Below are positions 52,850 to 61,726 of a stretch of DNA of 64,000 nt, in pieces; position 1 is the first letter of the stretch, and each line of letters opens with the position of its first letter. A program made the position numbers and the translations under genes. Location: contig JBCDIZ010000002.1 of the NCBI GenBank assembly GCA_038748365.1, positions 124,001-188,000 of the forward strand. Reading direction: 5' to 3'. The notes below the pieces were generated by a model. The model saw nothing but the letters and a program-made list of their open reading frames with translations, ran no database searches and was not told the DNA's origin. Source of the DNA: Alterisphingorhabdus sp038748365 (GTDB taxonomy: Bacteria > Pseudomonadota > Alphaproteobacteria > Sphingomonadales > Sphingomonadaceae).

Positions 52850-52855
52850 ATTATT

Positions 52856-53617
52856 GTGGCTGACAAGAAATCCCCAAATTACAGCGCTGCACAGCGCGAT
52901 TTTATGACCGTGCTTCAGCGCGGGCCGGGTGCCTTCCCTGATGGCGTCTTCGCTGGCAGAGAAGAGCGCGCTTTGCTCGGGCTGAAGGCGCACGCCAATA
53001 CTATCTCGCATGCGCGGCTGGTAGCGTTGGAAGACACCTATCCCAAGACCCGTGAACGTTTGGGCGATGAAGCGTTCAACCAGCTCAGCCGCGCTTTTGT
53101 GGAACGCGATGAGGTGATGGCGCGCGATATGAACGGCATTGGCGAAAGCTTTGGTGACTATCTTGCAGCGCATGGTGTCGATGAGAGCAGCGCCGATCTC
53201 GCCCGGATCGAATGGGCCTGGCTGCAAAGCTACCATGCGGCCGAAGCGGAATGTCTCACCATGCAGGATATTGCCGGACTGGATGAGGAAGCGCTGCTCG
53301 ACCTCCAGCTCTTATGGCATCCCAGCGTTCACTATGTGACTCTGTCGACATCGCTGGCCCCAGAGCTTGGCCCGGGTTTTGACAGTGAAGAGCCTATCAC
53401 TGCCATGCTGCTGGTGCGCCCAGATTCAGAGGTTTTGCTGCATCCCCATCATGCAGAAGCAATGACAATTTTCACCATCGCAAAAAAATCGATAAGGATG
53501 CGTAACTTTCTCGAAACGGCTTGCGAACAGTTCAACGAGAACAGCGCATTAGAGCAGATATTTGCTCTTATAGGAGCCGGAGCTCTGGTGCGTAGCATGT
53601 CGGGCGATGTGGGATGA
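52856..53617 (+). CDS. bufC1: Bufferin partner protein (DUF2063, BufC1-like)
   Basis: 253 residues of the DUF2063 family, the usual partner of DUF692 enzymes, with RDFMTVLQRGPGAFPDGVF and LEDTYPKTRERLGDEAF and a C-terminal domain. It is thought to bind the precursor and present it to the enzyme. The GTG at 52856 is chosen because homologs begin near ADKKSPNYSAAQ; the open frame further upstream is translated REP and should be ignored. DoxX follows 53 bp after the stop. Confidence 0.9.
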   Translation: MADKKSPNYSAAQRDFMTVLQRGPGAFPDGVFAGREERALLGLKAHANTISHARLVALEDTYPKTRERLGDEAFNQLSRAFVERDEVMARDMNGIGESFGDYLAAHGVDESSADLARIEWAWLQSYHAAEAECLTMQDIAGLDEEALLDLQLLWHPSVHYVTLSTSLAPELGPGFDSEEPITAMLLVRPDSEVLLHPHHAEAMTIFTIAKKSIRMRNFLETACEQFNENSALEQIFALIGAGALVRSMSGDVG

Positions 53618-53670
53618 AATCTGCCTGATGTGTTTTTGAAAAACACAGTTAAAGATAAGGCAGAAACGAT

Positions 53671-54129
53671 ATGACTAACCTGATTAACAAATTCATTGGG
53701 CTGATGAACACCAGTTTTGTTGAGTCCATTGCTCTTCTCATCGCTCGCTTCGCGTTGGGCGGTATCTTCTGGCGTTCGGCAACGAGCCGCATGGAAGAGG
53801 GTAGCTGGACCACGCTGAGCGAAGGTGCGCTCTACCAGTTTAGCGATGCACCGTTTAACAATGTGCCGGTCATTAATGGTGATTTCGGTGCCTATTTCAC
53901 CACCTATACCGAGCTGACCGTGGCGATCTTGCTATTCCTAGGTCTGGCAACACGCTTCAGCGCGCTGGCGACTATCGGCATGGCGTTGGTGATCCAGATT
54001 TTCGTTTTCCCGACTTTCGCACATCTTTGGGCCACGGTTGCGCTATGGGCGGCAGTTGCATTCTTTCTTGTTATTCGTGGCGGTGGTGTCCTTTCACTCG
54101 ACAAGCTGCTGGGCAACAAGCTTGGCTGA
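53671..54129 (+). CDS. DoxX-family membrane protein of the bufferin operon
   Basis: 152 residues with four helices; the family pattern ARFALGGIFWRSATSRMEEG and FLGLATRFSALATIGMALVI is present. DoxX proteins are quinone-interacting membrane proteins of uncertain role, and one is a standard fourth gene of bufferin operons. A hairpin follows. Confidence 0.9.
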   Translation: MTNLINKFIGLMNTSFVESIALLIARFALGGIFWRSATSRMEEGSWTTLSEGALYQFSDAPFNNVPVINGDFGAYFTTYTELTVAILLFLGLATRFSALATIGMALVIQIFVFPTFAHLWATVALWAAVAFFLVIRGGGVLSLDKLLGNKLG

Positions 54130-54144
54130 ACCGACTGTCCGTTA

Positions 54145-54174
54145 CAGGCAGGCGCCTATCATAGCGCCTGCCTG
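54145..54174 (+). terminator. Terminator of the bufferin operon
   Basis: Perfect 11-bp stem CAGGCAGGCGC / GCGCCTGCCTG around the loop CTATCATA. The T run that follows is weak (ATTTGG). It separates the operon from the sigma factor gene. Confidence 0.78.
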
Positions 54175-54255
54175 ATTTGGTCAGGCCAATCTTTGTGGCT
54201 TGACCTGACAGGACAAATGCAGTCAGATTTTACACGCATAAGAGGGGTTTAACAC

Positions 54256-54783
54256 GTGGCATCGCGCGAAGAAGAATTGCGTCAATTGATGACGCTCTCC
54301 CAACAGGGAGACAAGCGCGCCTATGCCCGGCTGCTCGATGAGTGCCAGATATGGCTGCGGCGTTATTATGCACGGAAGATTGCGCCGTCGTTGCTGGAAG
54401 ATATTGTTCAGGAGACGCTGATCTCGGTACATCGCAAACGGGCAAGCTATGACCCGTCACGCGCCTTTCTGCCATGGCTGGCGGCGATTGCGCGCTATCG
54501 CTGGATTGACCAGTTGCGCAAAGTGTACCGTGCTGATGAGACGGGGCTTGAAGAAGAACTGGTGGCCGATCCGGCCGAAGAGAGCGTTTCGGCCAAGGTC
54601 AGTCTCGATCGTTTGCTGGATATGATCCCGGAAAAACAGGCCGAGGTTATCCGCATGGTCAAGATACAGGGATTGTCGATTATTGAGGCAGCGGAAAAGA
54701 CTGGTCAGTCGGAGTCGCTGGTCAAGGTGAATATCCACCGTGGTATCAAGAAGATGAACACATTGGTGGAGAATTCAGAATAG
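54256..54783 (+). CDS. sigF: ECF sigma factor (SigF / ECF16-like)
   Basis: 175 residues from a GTG start with a GAGGGG site. Sigma-2 region (LLEDIVQETLISVHRKRASYDPSRAF) and sigma-4 helix-turn-helix (GLSIIEAAEKTGQSESLVKV) are clear. Its pairing with an NrsF gene and the two GTAAC-N16-CGAA promoters indicates that it corresponds to Caulobacter SigF, which responds to heavy metals and controls bufferin-type genes. No such motif precedes its own start. Confidence 0.9.
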   Translation: MASREEELRQLMTLSQQGDKRAYARLLDECQIWLRRYYARKIAPSLLEDIVQETLISVHRKRASYDPSRAFLPWLAAIARYRWIDQLRKVYRADETGLEEELVADPAEESVSAKVSLDRLLDMIPEKQAEVIRMVKIQGLSIIEAAEKTGQSESLVKVNIHRGIKKMNTLVENSE

Positions 54784-54840
54784 CTGAAGCCAAGCCCTGA
54801 AGGGATTAATTTCGATATGCGCATTTTTTTTGGACTCATT

Positions 54841-54866
54841 GTAACTTTACCGGAACGGTGCGCGAA
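54841..54866 (+). promoter_or_regulatory. Predicted sigma-F promoter of nrsF
   Basis: GTAACT (54841-54846) and CGAA (54863-54866) are 16 bases apart, exactly as before bufA. It ends 84 bases before the nrsF ATG, so the anti-sigma gene appears to have its own sigma-F-dependent promoter. Confidence 0.75.
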
Positions 54867-54950
54867 TTGTGTGTGAGATTGTTGCCTTTTGGGTCGCACC
54901 GATAGGTATGAATGATTTGCTGAATATAAATTGTAGAGTAATGAAGTGTT

Positions 54951-55655
54951 ATGTCTGATCCTGTTTCAATGAACAAAAGCGCGGTGTCTGATAGCGGCGG
55001 CTTTAGCTTGAGCGATCTGGTGGATGACCTCGAACCGGTCAACCCGCTGCGCATCCGCGATGGCATGGCGATGGCGATTACGCTGACGCTTTTTGTCGGT
55101 GCCGGCATTTCATTCTTTCTCGGTCTGCGCAATGGATTAACCTCAGGCCAGATCGAGACGGTCTATCTTCTCCGCCTCGCGGCGCTTCTGCTTGTTGGTG
55201 GGGTTAGCGGCTACGCAGCTATGTCGATGGCGCGCCCGACGATTGATAACAATCGGCGTTCTGCTGAAACTCTTGCCTGGCGTTCTGCGCTTGGCATCGC
55301 GGCCATCTTCCCGCTTCTGGCGGCTATTAATATCTTCTCCGATATTCCACCAGCCGATCAGCTTGACAAAATGCTCTATGTCAAGACGGTTGCCCGCGAA
55401 TGCTTGACCTATAGCAGCATTTCAGCCCTTATTGTCGGCACCGGTATCGTGCTTTGGCTGCGGCGTGGTGCCGTCACTGACCCGGAACGTGCTGGCTGGC
55501 TTGTCGGTCTTGCTGCGGGAGGGTTTGGTGCAGCGGCGTATAGCATCTACTGCCCGATCAATACGGTCGTATATATCGGTACATGGTTTACCGTTGCTGT
55601 AACACTTAGCGCTATTGCTGGCCGTCTGATTGTCCCACGCCTGCTGCGTTGGTAA
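54951..55655 (+). CDS. nrsF: NrsF-family membrane anti-sigma factor (DUF1109)
   Basis: 234 residues with six predicted helices, a charged N-terminal tail (DLVDDLEPVNPLRIRDG) that binds the sigma factor, and two conserved Cys (Cys151 in RECLTYSS, Cys201 in YSIYCPIN). In Caulobacter, such cysteines are needed for metal sensing and release of SigF. A strong terminator follows. Confidence 0.92.
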   Translation: MSDPVSMNKSAVSDSGGFSLSDLVDDLEPVNPLRIRDGMAMAITLTLFVGAGISFFLGLRNGLTSGQIETVYLLRLAALLLVGGVSGYAAMSMARPTIDNNRRSAETLAWRSALGIAAIFPLLAAINIFSDIPPADQLDKMLYVKTVARECLTYSSISALIVGTGIVLWLRRGAVTDPERAGWLVGLAAGGFGAAAYSIYCPINTVVYIGTWFTVAVTLSAIAGRLIVPRLLRW

Positions 55656-55695
55656 GTCCATTGTCGATACGAAACCAGGCGCAATTGGTCGAAGG

Positions 55696-55719
55696 AAGGG
55701 GCAGTTTTGCCCCTTTTTT
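55696..55719 (+). terminator. Terminator after nrsF
   Basis: AAGGGGCA / TGCCCCTT stem with loop GTTT followed by TTTT; a strong intrinsic terminator on the plus strand. Confidence 0.9.
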
Positions 55720-55815
55720 CTTGTTTTTGCGGCAGCTAGCTACCAATTAGCTATCAGCAAAAAGCATAAATCAGGGGTGGGATAGCAATATCCCGGAAAA
55801 TTTAAGGACATAAAC

Positions 55816-57702
55816 GTGGCATTTGTAAAAGGCGCCTGGAAAATTCTGGTGGGCATTAAGGACGCACTCGTCCTTATTTTCATATTGTTATTCTTCGTAG
55901 CTCTGGTCGGTATCTTGAGTAGCAGACCTAATGCGGCTGCGGTCAAGGATGGCGCGCTACTGCTCAATCTTGATGGCATCATTGTCGAGGAAAAGTCACA
56001 GGTTGATCCTTTAGCGGTGCTGACCTCCGGCTCAGCGCCGACCAAAGAATTCTTACGCCGCGATATTGTGCGCGCGATTGAGGCGGCGGTTGAGGATGAT
56101 CAGGTACAGGCGATTGTCCTTGATCTGGATAAATTTGTCGGTGCAGGACAAGCTACATTGACGAATATCGGTGATGCTCTGGACAAGGTACGCAAAACCG
56201 ACAAGCCGATTTATGCTTATGCCAGCATCTATGGCGATGATGCCTATCAGCTTGCCGCGCATGCCGATGAAATATGGGTCAATCCGCTGGGTGGCGTGGC
56301 TATCGCCGGCCCTGGCGGTAGTAACTTGTATTTTGCGGATCTGATCGACAAACTTAAAATCACTACGCATATCTATAAAGTTGGCACTTATAAGAGCGCC
56401 ATTGAACCGTTTTCGCGTTCGGACCAATCACCTGAAGCGAAAGAGGCATTGAGCGCCGTTTTGAATTCGCTCTGGGAGCAATATCTCGACGACGTCACTG
56501 CGGCGCGTCCTGATGCCCAAATCCGCGCCGCTGCGAATGACCCGATTAGCTATGCTATGGAGGCAAAGGGCGACTTGGCTCAGGCAGCCTTGGCGAGCAA
56601 ACTGGTTGACAAAGTTGGTGACCGAGTCGCCTTTGGCAGCCATGTAGCCGAGACTGTTGGCGTCGAAGATGAGAACGAGCCTGGCAGCTATAACAATACA
56701 AAACTTGGTGTATGGCTGGCCGCCAATGAGCCCGATGATAGCGGCGCGCAAATTGGTGTGGTTACCATTGCCGGTGCCATTGTTGACGGTAATGCCGGTC
56801 CAGGTGTTGCTGCCGGTGATCGTGTTGTCGAACAGCTCTATAAAGGCCTTGAGAATGAGGACCTGAAGGCACTGGTCGTTCGGGTTGATTCCGGTGGTGG
56901 CTCGATGTTCGCGTCAGAGCAGATGCGTCAGGCGATCATGCTGTATAAGGAGCGTGGTCTTCCGGTTATTGTATCCATGGGCAATGTAGCAGCCAGCGGA
57001 GGCTATTGGGTTTCCACTCCGGCAGATCAGATCTTTGCCGAGCCTTCGACGATTACCGGTTCTATCGGTATTTTCGCGGTGCTGCCGAGCTTTGAAAAGG
57101 CTTTGGCTGATGTCGGTATTAATGCTGATGGTGTTGCGACAACACCGCTTTCAGGCCAGCCGGACATGGTTGGCGGTTTTAACGAGAGCATTGATGCCGT
57201 TCTGCAGAGCAGTATCGAAAATGGCTATAATCGTTTCCTGACAATCGTCGCGGAATCCCGTGATAAGAGCAAGGAACAGATCGATGCCATTGGTCAGGGC
57301 CGTATCTGGGATGGCGGTACGGCGCGGCAAAATGGTCTGGTAGACCAGTTCGGCGGCCTTGATGACGCGCTGGCTGAAGCCGCCAAGCGTGCCGAGATTG
57401 AAGGGGATTATTACCCGGTTTATCTTGAGCCCGAGCCCGACCAGTTTGCCCAGTTTTTGTCAGGTATTTTTAACAATGATGAAGCACAGCAGGGTCGTGC
57501 ATCAACCATGGTCGGTTATGTCGCTGCGCGTCAGCAGATGCAGATTGGCCGCCTGGCCGGTGATTTTGAGAGGTTGCTGATGGCCAGCGATGTCCAGGCC
57601 GAATGTCTGGAATGTGCGGCAGTATCAACACCGTCTGCACAATCTGGAGCGCGCGGCGCAGACTGGCTCAAGATTTTGGGTACGCTAGTGGCTGCGCAAT
57701 AA
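55816..57702 (+). CDS. sppA: Signal peptide peptidase SppA, 67-kDa type
   Basis: 628 residues with one N-terminal membrane helix (VLIFILLFFVALVGILSSR) and the two tandem S49 domains. Catalytic Lys lies in the first (YKVGTYKSAIEPFSR) and Ser in the second (GNVAASGGYWVST), as in E. coli SppA. It degrades cleaved signal peptides in the inner membrane. Confidence 0.95.
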   Translation: MAFVKGAWKILVGIKDALVLIFILLFFVALVGILSSRPNAAAVKDGALLLNLDGIIVEEKSQVDPLAVLTSGSAPTKEFLRRDIVRAIEAAVEDDQVQAIVLDLDKFVGAGQATLTNIGDALDKVRKTDKPIYAYASIYGDDAYQLAAHADEIWVNPLGGVAIAGPGGSNLYFADLIDKLKITTHIYKVGTYKSAIEPFSRSDQSPEAKEALSAVLNSLWEQYLDDVTAARPDAQIRAAANDPISYAMEAKGDLAQAALASKLVDKVGDRVAFGSHVAETVGVEDENEPGSYNNTKLGVWLAANEPDDSGAQIGVVTIAGAIVDGNAGPGVAAGDRVVEQLYKGLENEDLKALVVRVDSGGGSMFASEQMRQAIMLYKERGLPVIVSMGNVAASGGYWVSTPADQIFAEPSTITGSIGIFAVLPSFEKALADVGINADGVATTPLSGQPDMVGGFNESIDAVLQSSIENGYNRFLTIVAESRDKSKEQIDAIGQGRIWDGGTARQNGLVDQFGGLDDALAEAAKRAEIEGDYYPVYLEPEPDQFAQFLSGIFNNDEAQQGRASTMVGYVAARQQMQIGRLAGDFERLLMASDVQAECLECAAVSTPSAQSGARGADWLKILGTLVAAQ

Positions 57703-57729
57703 ACTATCGTGCTCGTGCAGCTTGCACGA

Positions 57730-59163
57730 TTACTCCACTAGAACGCGGTAGCGCAGGGTGAGTTCGCCCGGTCCGCTACCGCGATCACCTTCCAATATTC
57801 CCGAGGGTGTGACCCGAAAGGCCTGTACGGCGCTGTCCTCATCGTCTCCGCCCGGGGTAGGAATATAGGCAAAACTGCTGCCATCATCGCTGAATTGCAG
57901 ATCGTCGCTGGTCGAGGCGAGACCTGAATAGCTATAGGTCAATCCGGTAGCGCCATTGCCTGGCGTTACGATCACCGGTCCAATTCCCGCGGGACCGAGA
58001 TCACCCACTAGCATAGATGTGTTGGGATCAAGCGCATCGGTTATGATCAGCGAGTCCGGATTGGGCGGGGCATTGCCACTATTCTGGATAGTGATGAGAT
58101 ATTCTCTGGTAGCGCCCGGTATAGAGAAGCCCGTATCTCCGGGCAGAGATATGGTGAAACTGGTTTTCGTTACCTGCAGATTGGCGCGCAAATTGGCATG
58201 AAACGGTTGCGAGAAAGCAATGATCGCAGCGGACTCCGCATCACCCGCAGCAACGCTTCTCTCATTATCAATCCCGCGATCCTCATCAACCCGCAAGTTG
58301 AATGCAGAGGCGGAGAGGCTGCAATAGCGAAACCAGCCGCCATCGCCATTATTGCGAGTGCGCTTTTTGGCGACGGCTACGACATTGCCCGATGTGATTG
58401 GCAGTGACACGGAAAAGCAGCCATTATCCCAGCCACGAATGCTGTTGCCACTATTGCCTGCGCCCCAGGCCACGCTGTTGCCGTTAATATCGTCAAATGT
58501 GTCGCTTGCGCCTGACGGAAAGGCGATCCAGCCCACTGTCTCGGTCAGCACCGTGCCGATTGAGGCCTGGCTGCGTTCCAGCGCCAGCTGAAAGCCTGTG
58601 CTGGTCGCATTGACCGCCAGCGCTGTAATATGCGGACGCGAGCTTTCTGAGGGTACGTTGCGGGTTTCACTATTGGCGGTCTGTATCTGCGCCAGCACCG
58701 TGGCCGTATTGCTCAAGGGGCCGCCAAAGCTGACATTGGTGAAACTTGCCGTACCGCTGACACCGGGACCGCGCTGTACAGCGTTGGTATTTGTCCGCCC
58801 TGCCTCGATAATACTGCCTCCGGGGAGAGCATGGCGTCCGGGTTCGACCGCAATATATTGGATCAATTGCGATACATGCCGCCCATCCCAATTGTCTGGC
58901 TCTACTACTAACGCGTCAAAACCAGTGGTGGTAACGTTAGTAATTCTTATCGAAGCAGAGTTGTTGCCCTGACTATCCGATATAGCGACTACAATCGGAG
59001 GTACGTCAAAATTTTGCTGGAATGTGACAGGCGTTGGAATGCGCGGTCCGCTAATTGTGTCCGTTGTTGTAAAACGTCCAGCTTCTAGACGTCCGGCATG
59101 CGCGGTACCTACAGTAAAACTGCAAGTAACCAACAGGCATAAAAAAGTCCAAAAGACGCGCAT
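57730..59163 (-). CDS. Secreted protein with H-type-lectin-like and DUF11-like regions
   Basis: 477 residues with a signal peptide (VFWTFLCLLVTCSFTVGTAHA). Residues 25-110 (PVTFQQNFDVPPIVVAISDS, then SIRITNVTTTGFDALVVEP) look like an H-type lectin beta fold, and the C-terminal 140 residues like DUF11 (EYLITIQNSGNAPPNPDSL, then LGPAGIGPVIVTPGNGATG). A surface adhesin-like role is possible. The ATG at 59163 is used; a TTG at 59172 is less likely. Confidence 0.7.
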   Translation of the reverse strand: MRVFWTFLCLLVTCSFTVGTAHAGRLEAGRFTTTDTISGPRIPTPVTFQQNFDVPPIVVAISDSQGNNSASIRITNVTTTGFDALVVEPDNWDGRHVSQLIQYIAVEPGRHALPGGSIIEAGRTNTNAVQRGPGVSGTASFTNVSFGGPLSNTATVLAQIQTANSETRNVPSESSRPHITALAVNATSTGFQLALERSQASIGTVLTETVGWIAFPSGASDTFDDINGNSVAWGAGNSGNSIRGWDNGCFSVSLPITSGNVVAVAKKRTRNNGDGGWFRYCSLSASAFNLRVDEDRGIDNERSVAAGDAESAAIIAFSQPFHANLRANLQVTKTSFTISLPGDTGFSIPGATREYLITIQNSGNAPPNPDSLIITDALDPNTSMLVGDLGPAGIGPVIVTPGNGATGLTYSYSGLASTSDDLQFSDDGSSFAYIPTPGGDDEDSAVQAFRVTPSGILEGDRGSGPGELTLRYRVLVE

Positions 59164-59172
59164 AATTGCCAA

Positions 59173-59511
59173 AAAATAGACCGATAGCGTTAACCAATAT
59201 TTACCTTATGTCAGGGTAAGGGCGAGCTTCGGGTAAAGTGTTGTAAATATATTGCCTGCTGTGACAGAGAATAGTCGCTGGATTGTCCCGAGTTGTGTTG
59301 GCAAAGATTGTCGGGATATGTGGACAAGTTAACTTCTGCCGCATCACCGTTGACAGCCGCTTGAAGCCAGCCTATGCGCGCCCTATATGACAACGCGAAT
59401 CAACCAGCCCGTGCGTCTGCGCGCCGCTGGTATTTTGCATTTTCATAGATTGAAGCGATGAGATGGGCGGCGGCAATGGTGCTCTCGCCTGTGGAGCAGG
59501 AGACTAGTTAA
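59173..59511. promoter_or_regulatory. Intergenic region with predicted alpha-operon promoter
   Basis: This 339-bp gap between the secreted protein and rpsM has no supported gene. TTGACA (59350-59355) and TATGCG (59373-59378), 17 bases apart, form a credible plus-strand promoter about 135 bases before rpsM. The remainder shows no repeat of note. Confidence 0.6.
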
Positions 59512-59880
59512 GTGGCACGTATTGCCGGGGTAAACATCCCAACAAATAAGCGCGTAATTATTGCGCTCACCTATATTCACGGAATTGGCCGCACCAAGGC
59601 GGTTGAAATTGCTGATAAGCTGGGCATCGACCATGCCCGTCGGGTTCAGGATCTTTCCGATGCGGAAGTTCTGCAGATCCGTGAAACGATTGATGCTGAT
59701 CATACGGTTGAGGGCGATCTGCGCCGCGAAACCGCGATGAACATCAAGCGTCTGATGGACCTGGCCTGCTATCGCGGCCTGCGTCACCGTAAAGGTCTGC
59801 CCGTTCGCGGTCAGCGTACGCACACCAACGCCCGCACCCGTAAGGGTAAGGCGAAGCCGATTGCCGGCAAGAAGAAATAA
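59512..59880 (+). CDS. rpsM: 30S ribosomal protein S13
   Basis: 122 residues, GTG start. RIAGVNIPTNKRVIIALTYIHGIG and RTHTNARTRKGKAKPIAGKKK are typical; signature shortened here. First gene of the alpha operon in this window. A ribosome site GGAG lies upstream (GTGGAGCAGGAG). Confidence 0.98.
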   Translation: MARIAGVNIPTNKRVIIALTYIHGIGRTKAVEIADKLGIDHARRVQDLSDAEVLQIRETIDADHTVEGDLRRETAMNIKRLMDLACYRGLRHRKGLPVRGQRTHTNARTRKGKAKPIAGKKK

Positions 59881-59932
59881 GCGAGGGCTGGGATAACCAG
59901 CCTGTGCGCAGTTATTTGGTCAGGAATATATT

Positions 59933-60322
59933 ATGGCACGTGAACCGCAACGCGTTCGGAAAAGCGATCGCAAAAACATTTCGTCTGGTGTGGCCCATGT
60001 CAACGCCAGCTTTAACAACACCATGGTGACCATCACCGACGCTCAGGGCAATGCTATCAGCTGGTCCTCGGCTGGCATGATGGGCTTTAAGGGCTCGCGC
60101 AAATCGACCCCTTATGCCGCACAGGTCGCTGCTGCCGATGCTGGCCGTAAGGCCGCCGAGCATGGCATGCGTACCCTCGAAGTTGAGGTGAAGGGTCCGG
60201 GTTCGGGTCGTGAATCCGCTCTGCGCGCGCTGCAGGCAGAAGGCTTCACCATCACCTCGATCCGCGATGTGACGCCGATCCCGCATAATGGTGTTCGTCC
60301 GTCGAAGCGTCGTCGGGTCTAA
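59933..60322 (+). CDS. rpsK: 30S ribosomal protein S11
   Basis: 129 residues with GVAHVNASFNNTMVTITD and the C-terminal DVTPIPHNGVRPSKRRRV. Platform protein of the small subunit. Cotranscribed with rpsM (52-bp gap). Confidence 0.98.
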   Translation: MAREPQRVRKSDRKNISSGVAHVNASFNNTMVTITDAQGNAISWSSAGMMGFKGSRKSTPYAAQVAAADAGRKAAEHGMRTLEVEVKGPGSGRESALRALQAEGFTITSIRDVTPIPHNGVRPSKRRRV

Positions 60323-60440
60323 CCTTCAGCCTTTGTCCCAACGGGATGGCAGACGTGCCATCCTGCCTGTCTCTGGCCGGAGCCTGCTGAACGTGCCGAT
60401 ATTCAGCAAACCGCTCCCGCCCAAAATTTAGGGGAAGTCC

Positions 60441-61493
60441 ATGACTGTCAACATCAAGAACTGGCAGGAATTGAAGAAGCCGAACAGCCTGGAAATGAAA
60501 GCTGGCGGCGATCCCAATCGCAAGGCAACCTTTGTTGCTGAACCGCTGGAACGCGGTTTTGGCCTGACGCTGGGCAATGCCCTGCGCCGGGTTTTGCTGT
60601 CTTCGCTGCAGGGCGCGGCGATTACTTCGATCAAGATCGAGAATGTGCTGCACGAATTCTCTTCGCTCGCCGGGGTGCGCGAAGACGTGACCGATATCGT
60701 CCTCAATGTGAAGCAGATTGCCCTCAAGATGGAAGGCGAAGGCCCCAAGCGCCTGCAGCTTTCCGCCACTGGCCCGGCAACCGTCACCGCTGGTGATATC
60801 GCTGTTTCCGGTGATATTGAGGTCCTCAATAAGGATCTGGTGATCTGCCACCTTGATGAAGGCGCATCACTCAACGCGGAACTTACTGCCGATATCGGCA
60901 AGGGCTATGTGCCTGCCGTCGCCAACCGTCCGGCCGATGCGCCGATTGGCCTCATTCCGGTGGACTCGCTCTACTCGCCGATCCGTCAGGTCAGCTACAA
61001 GGTGGAAAACACCCGTGTTGGCCAGGAGCTTGACTATGACAAGCTGGCACTGACCATTGAGACCGATGGCACAGTAAGCCCGGAAGATGCGATCGCTTAT
61101 GCCGCGCGCATCCTTCAGGACCAGCTTCAGCTGTTCGTCCACTTTGAGGACTCGCTGGCCGCTTCTACCCCGGCTGCGCAGAGCGCCCAGAGCCAGGAAG
61201 AGAGCGACGCCAACCAGCTCAACCGTTATCTGCTCAAAAAGGTCGACGAGCTGGAGCTTTCGGTGCGTTCGGCGAACTGCCTCAAGAACGACAACATCAT
61301 CTATATCGGCGATCTGGTCCAGAAGACCGAAGCCGAGATGCTGCGCACGCCGAATTTTGGCCGCAAGTCGCTCAATGAGATCAAGGAAGTGCTGTCCAGC
61401 ATGGGCCTGCGCCTCGGCATGGATATCCCCGGCTGGCCGCCGGAGAATATCGAGGAAATGGCCAAGAAGCTCGAGCAAGAGTTGCTGGGTTAA
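60441..61493 (+). CDS. rpoA: DNA-directed RNA polymerase subunit alpha
   Basis: 350 residues. N-terminal assembly domain (FVAEPLERGFGLTLGNALRR) and the C-terminal DNA-binding domain (ELSVRSANCLKNDNIIYIGDL, then GRKSLNEIKEVL). No frameshift. A palindromic element begins five bases after its stop, inside the operon. Confidence 0.99.
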   Translation: MTVNIKNWQELKKPNSLEMKAGGDPNRKATFVAEPLERGFGLTLGNALRRVLLSSLQGAAITSIKIENVLHEFSSLAGVREDVTDIVLNVKQIALKMEGEGPKRLQLSATGPATVTAGDIAVSGDIEVLNKDLVICHLDEGASLNAELTADIGKGYVPAVANRPADAPIGLIPVDSLYSPIRQVSYKVENTRVGQELDYDKLALTIETDGTVSPEDAIAYAARILQDQLQLFVHFEDSLAASTPAAQSAQSQEESDANQLNRYLLKKVDELELSVRSANCLKNDNIIYIGDLVQKTEAEMLRTPNFGRKSLNEIKEVLSSMGLRLGMDIPGWPPENIEEMAKKLEQELLG

Positions 61494-61498
61494 GATGA

Positions 61499-61648
61499 CT
61501 TCTCTCCCCTTGCGGGAGAGAAACGAGACTTGGCAGCTCGCTGCCTAGTCGCAGTTGAGAGGGGGCAGCGTCATGCGATCCCCTCTCGAGAGTTGCTAGC
61601 CAACAAGTTGGCAAGCCAACTCTTGTCTCTCCCGCAAGGGGAGAGAAG
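61499..61648. repeat. MITE-like element with 23-bp perfect terminal inverted repeats
   Basis: Ends are perfect inverted repeats of 23 bp (61499-61521 and 61626-61648; arm begins CTTCTCTCCCCTTGC). The 104-bp centre has further symmetry (TTGAGAGGGGG facing CCCCTCTCGA). No coding capacity. It is inside the alpha operon, between rpoA and rplQ, and no target-site duplication is obvious. Confidence 0.8.
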
Positions 61649-61726
61649 GGATAGGGCAAACGGCCGCCCTTAATGGCCAGCACTGGGGTACCTGATACGG
61701 CCCCCTTACGAACGAAGGAATGAGAC

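Noticed and set aside
52784..52855. An N-terminal extension of bufC
   Set aside because: It is translated palindromic repeat; homologs begin near the GTG at 52856.
52103..53236. A 377-codon minus-strand frame across bufB and bufC
   Set aside because: It runs through the REP hairpin and two recognised families on the other strand, and reads the repeat as LRQAQGER.
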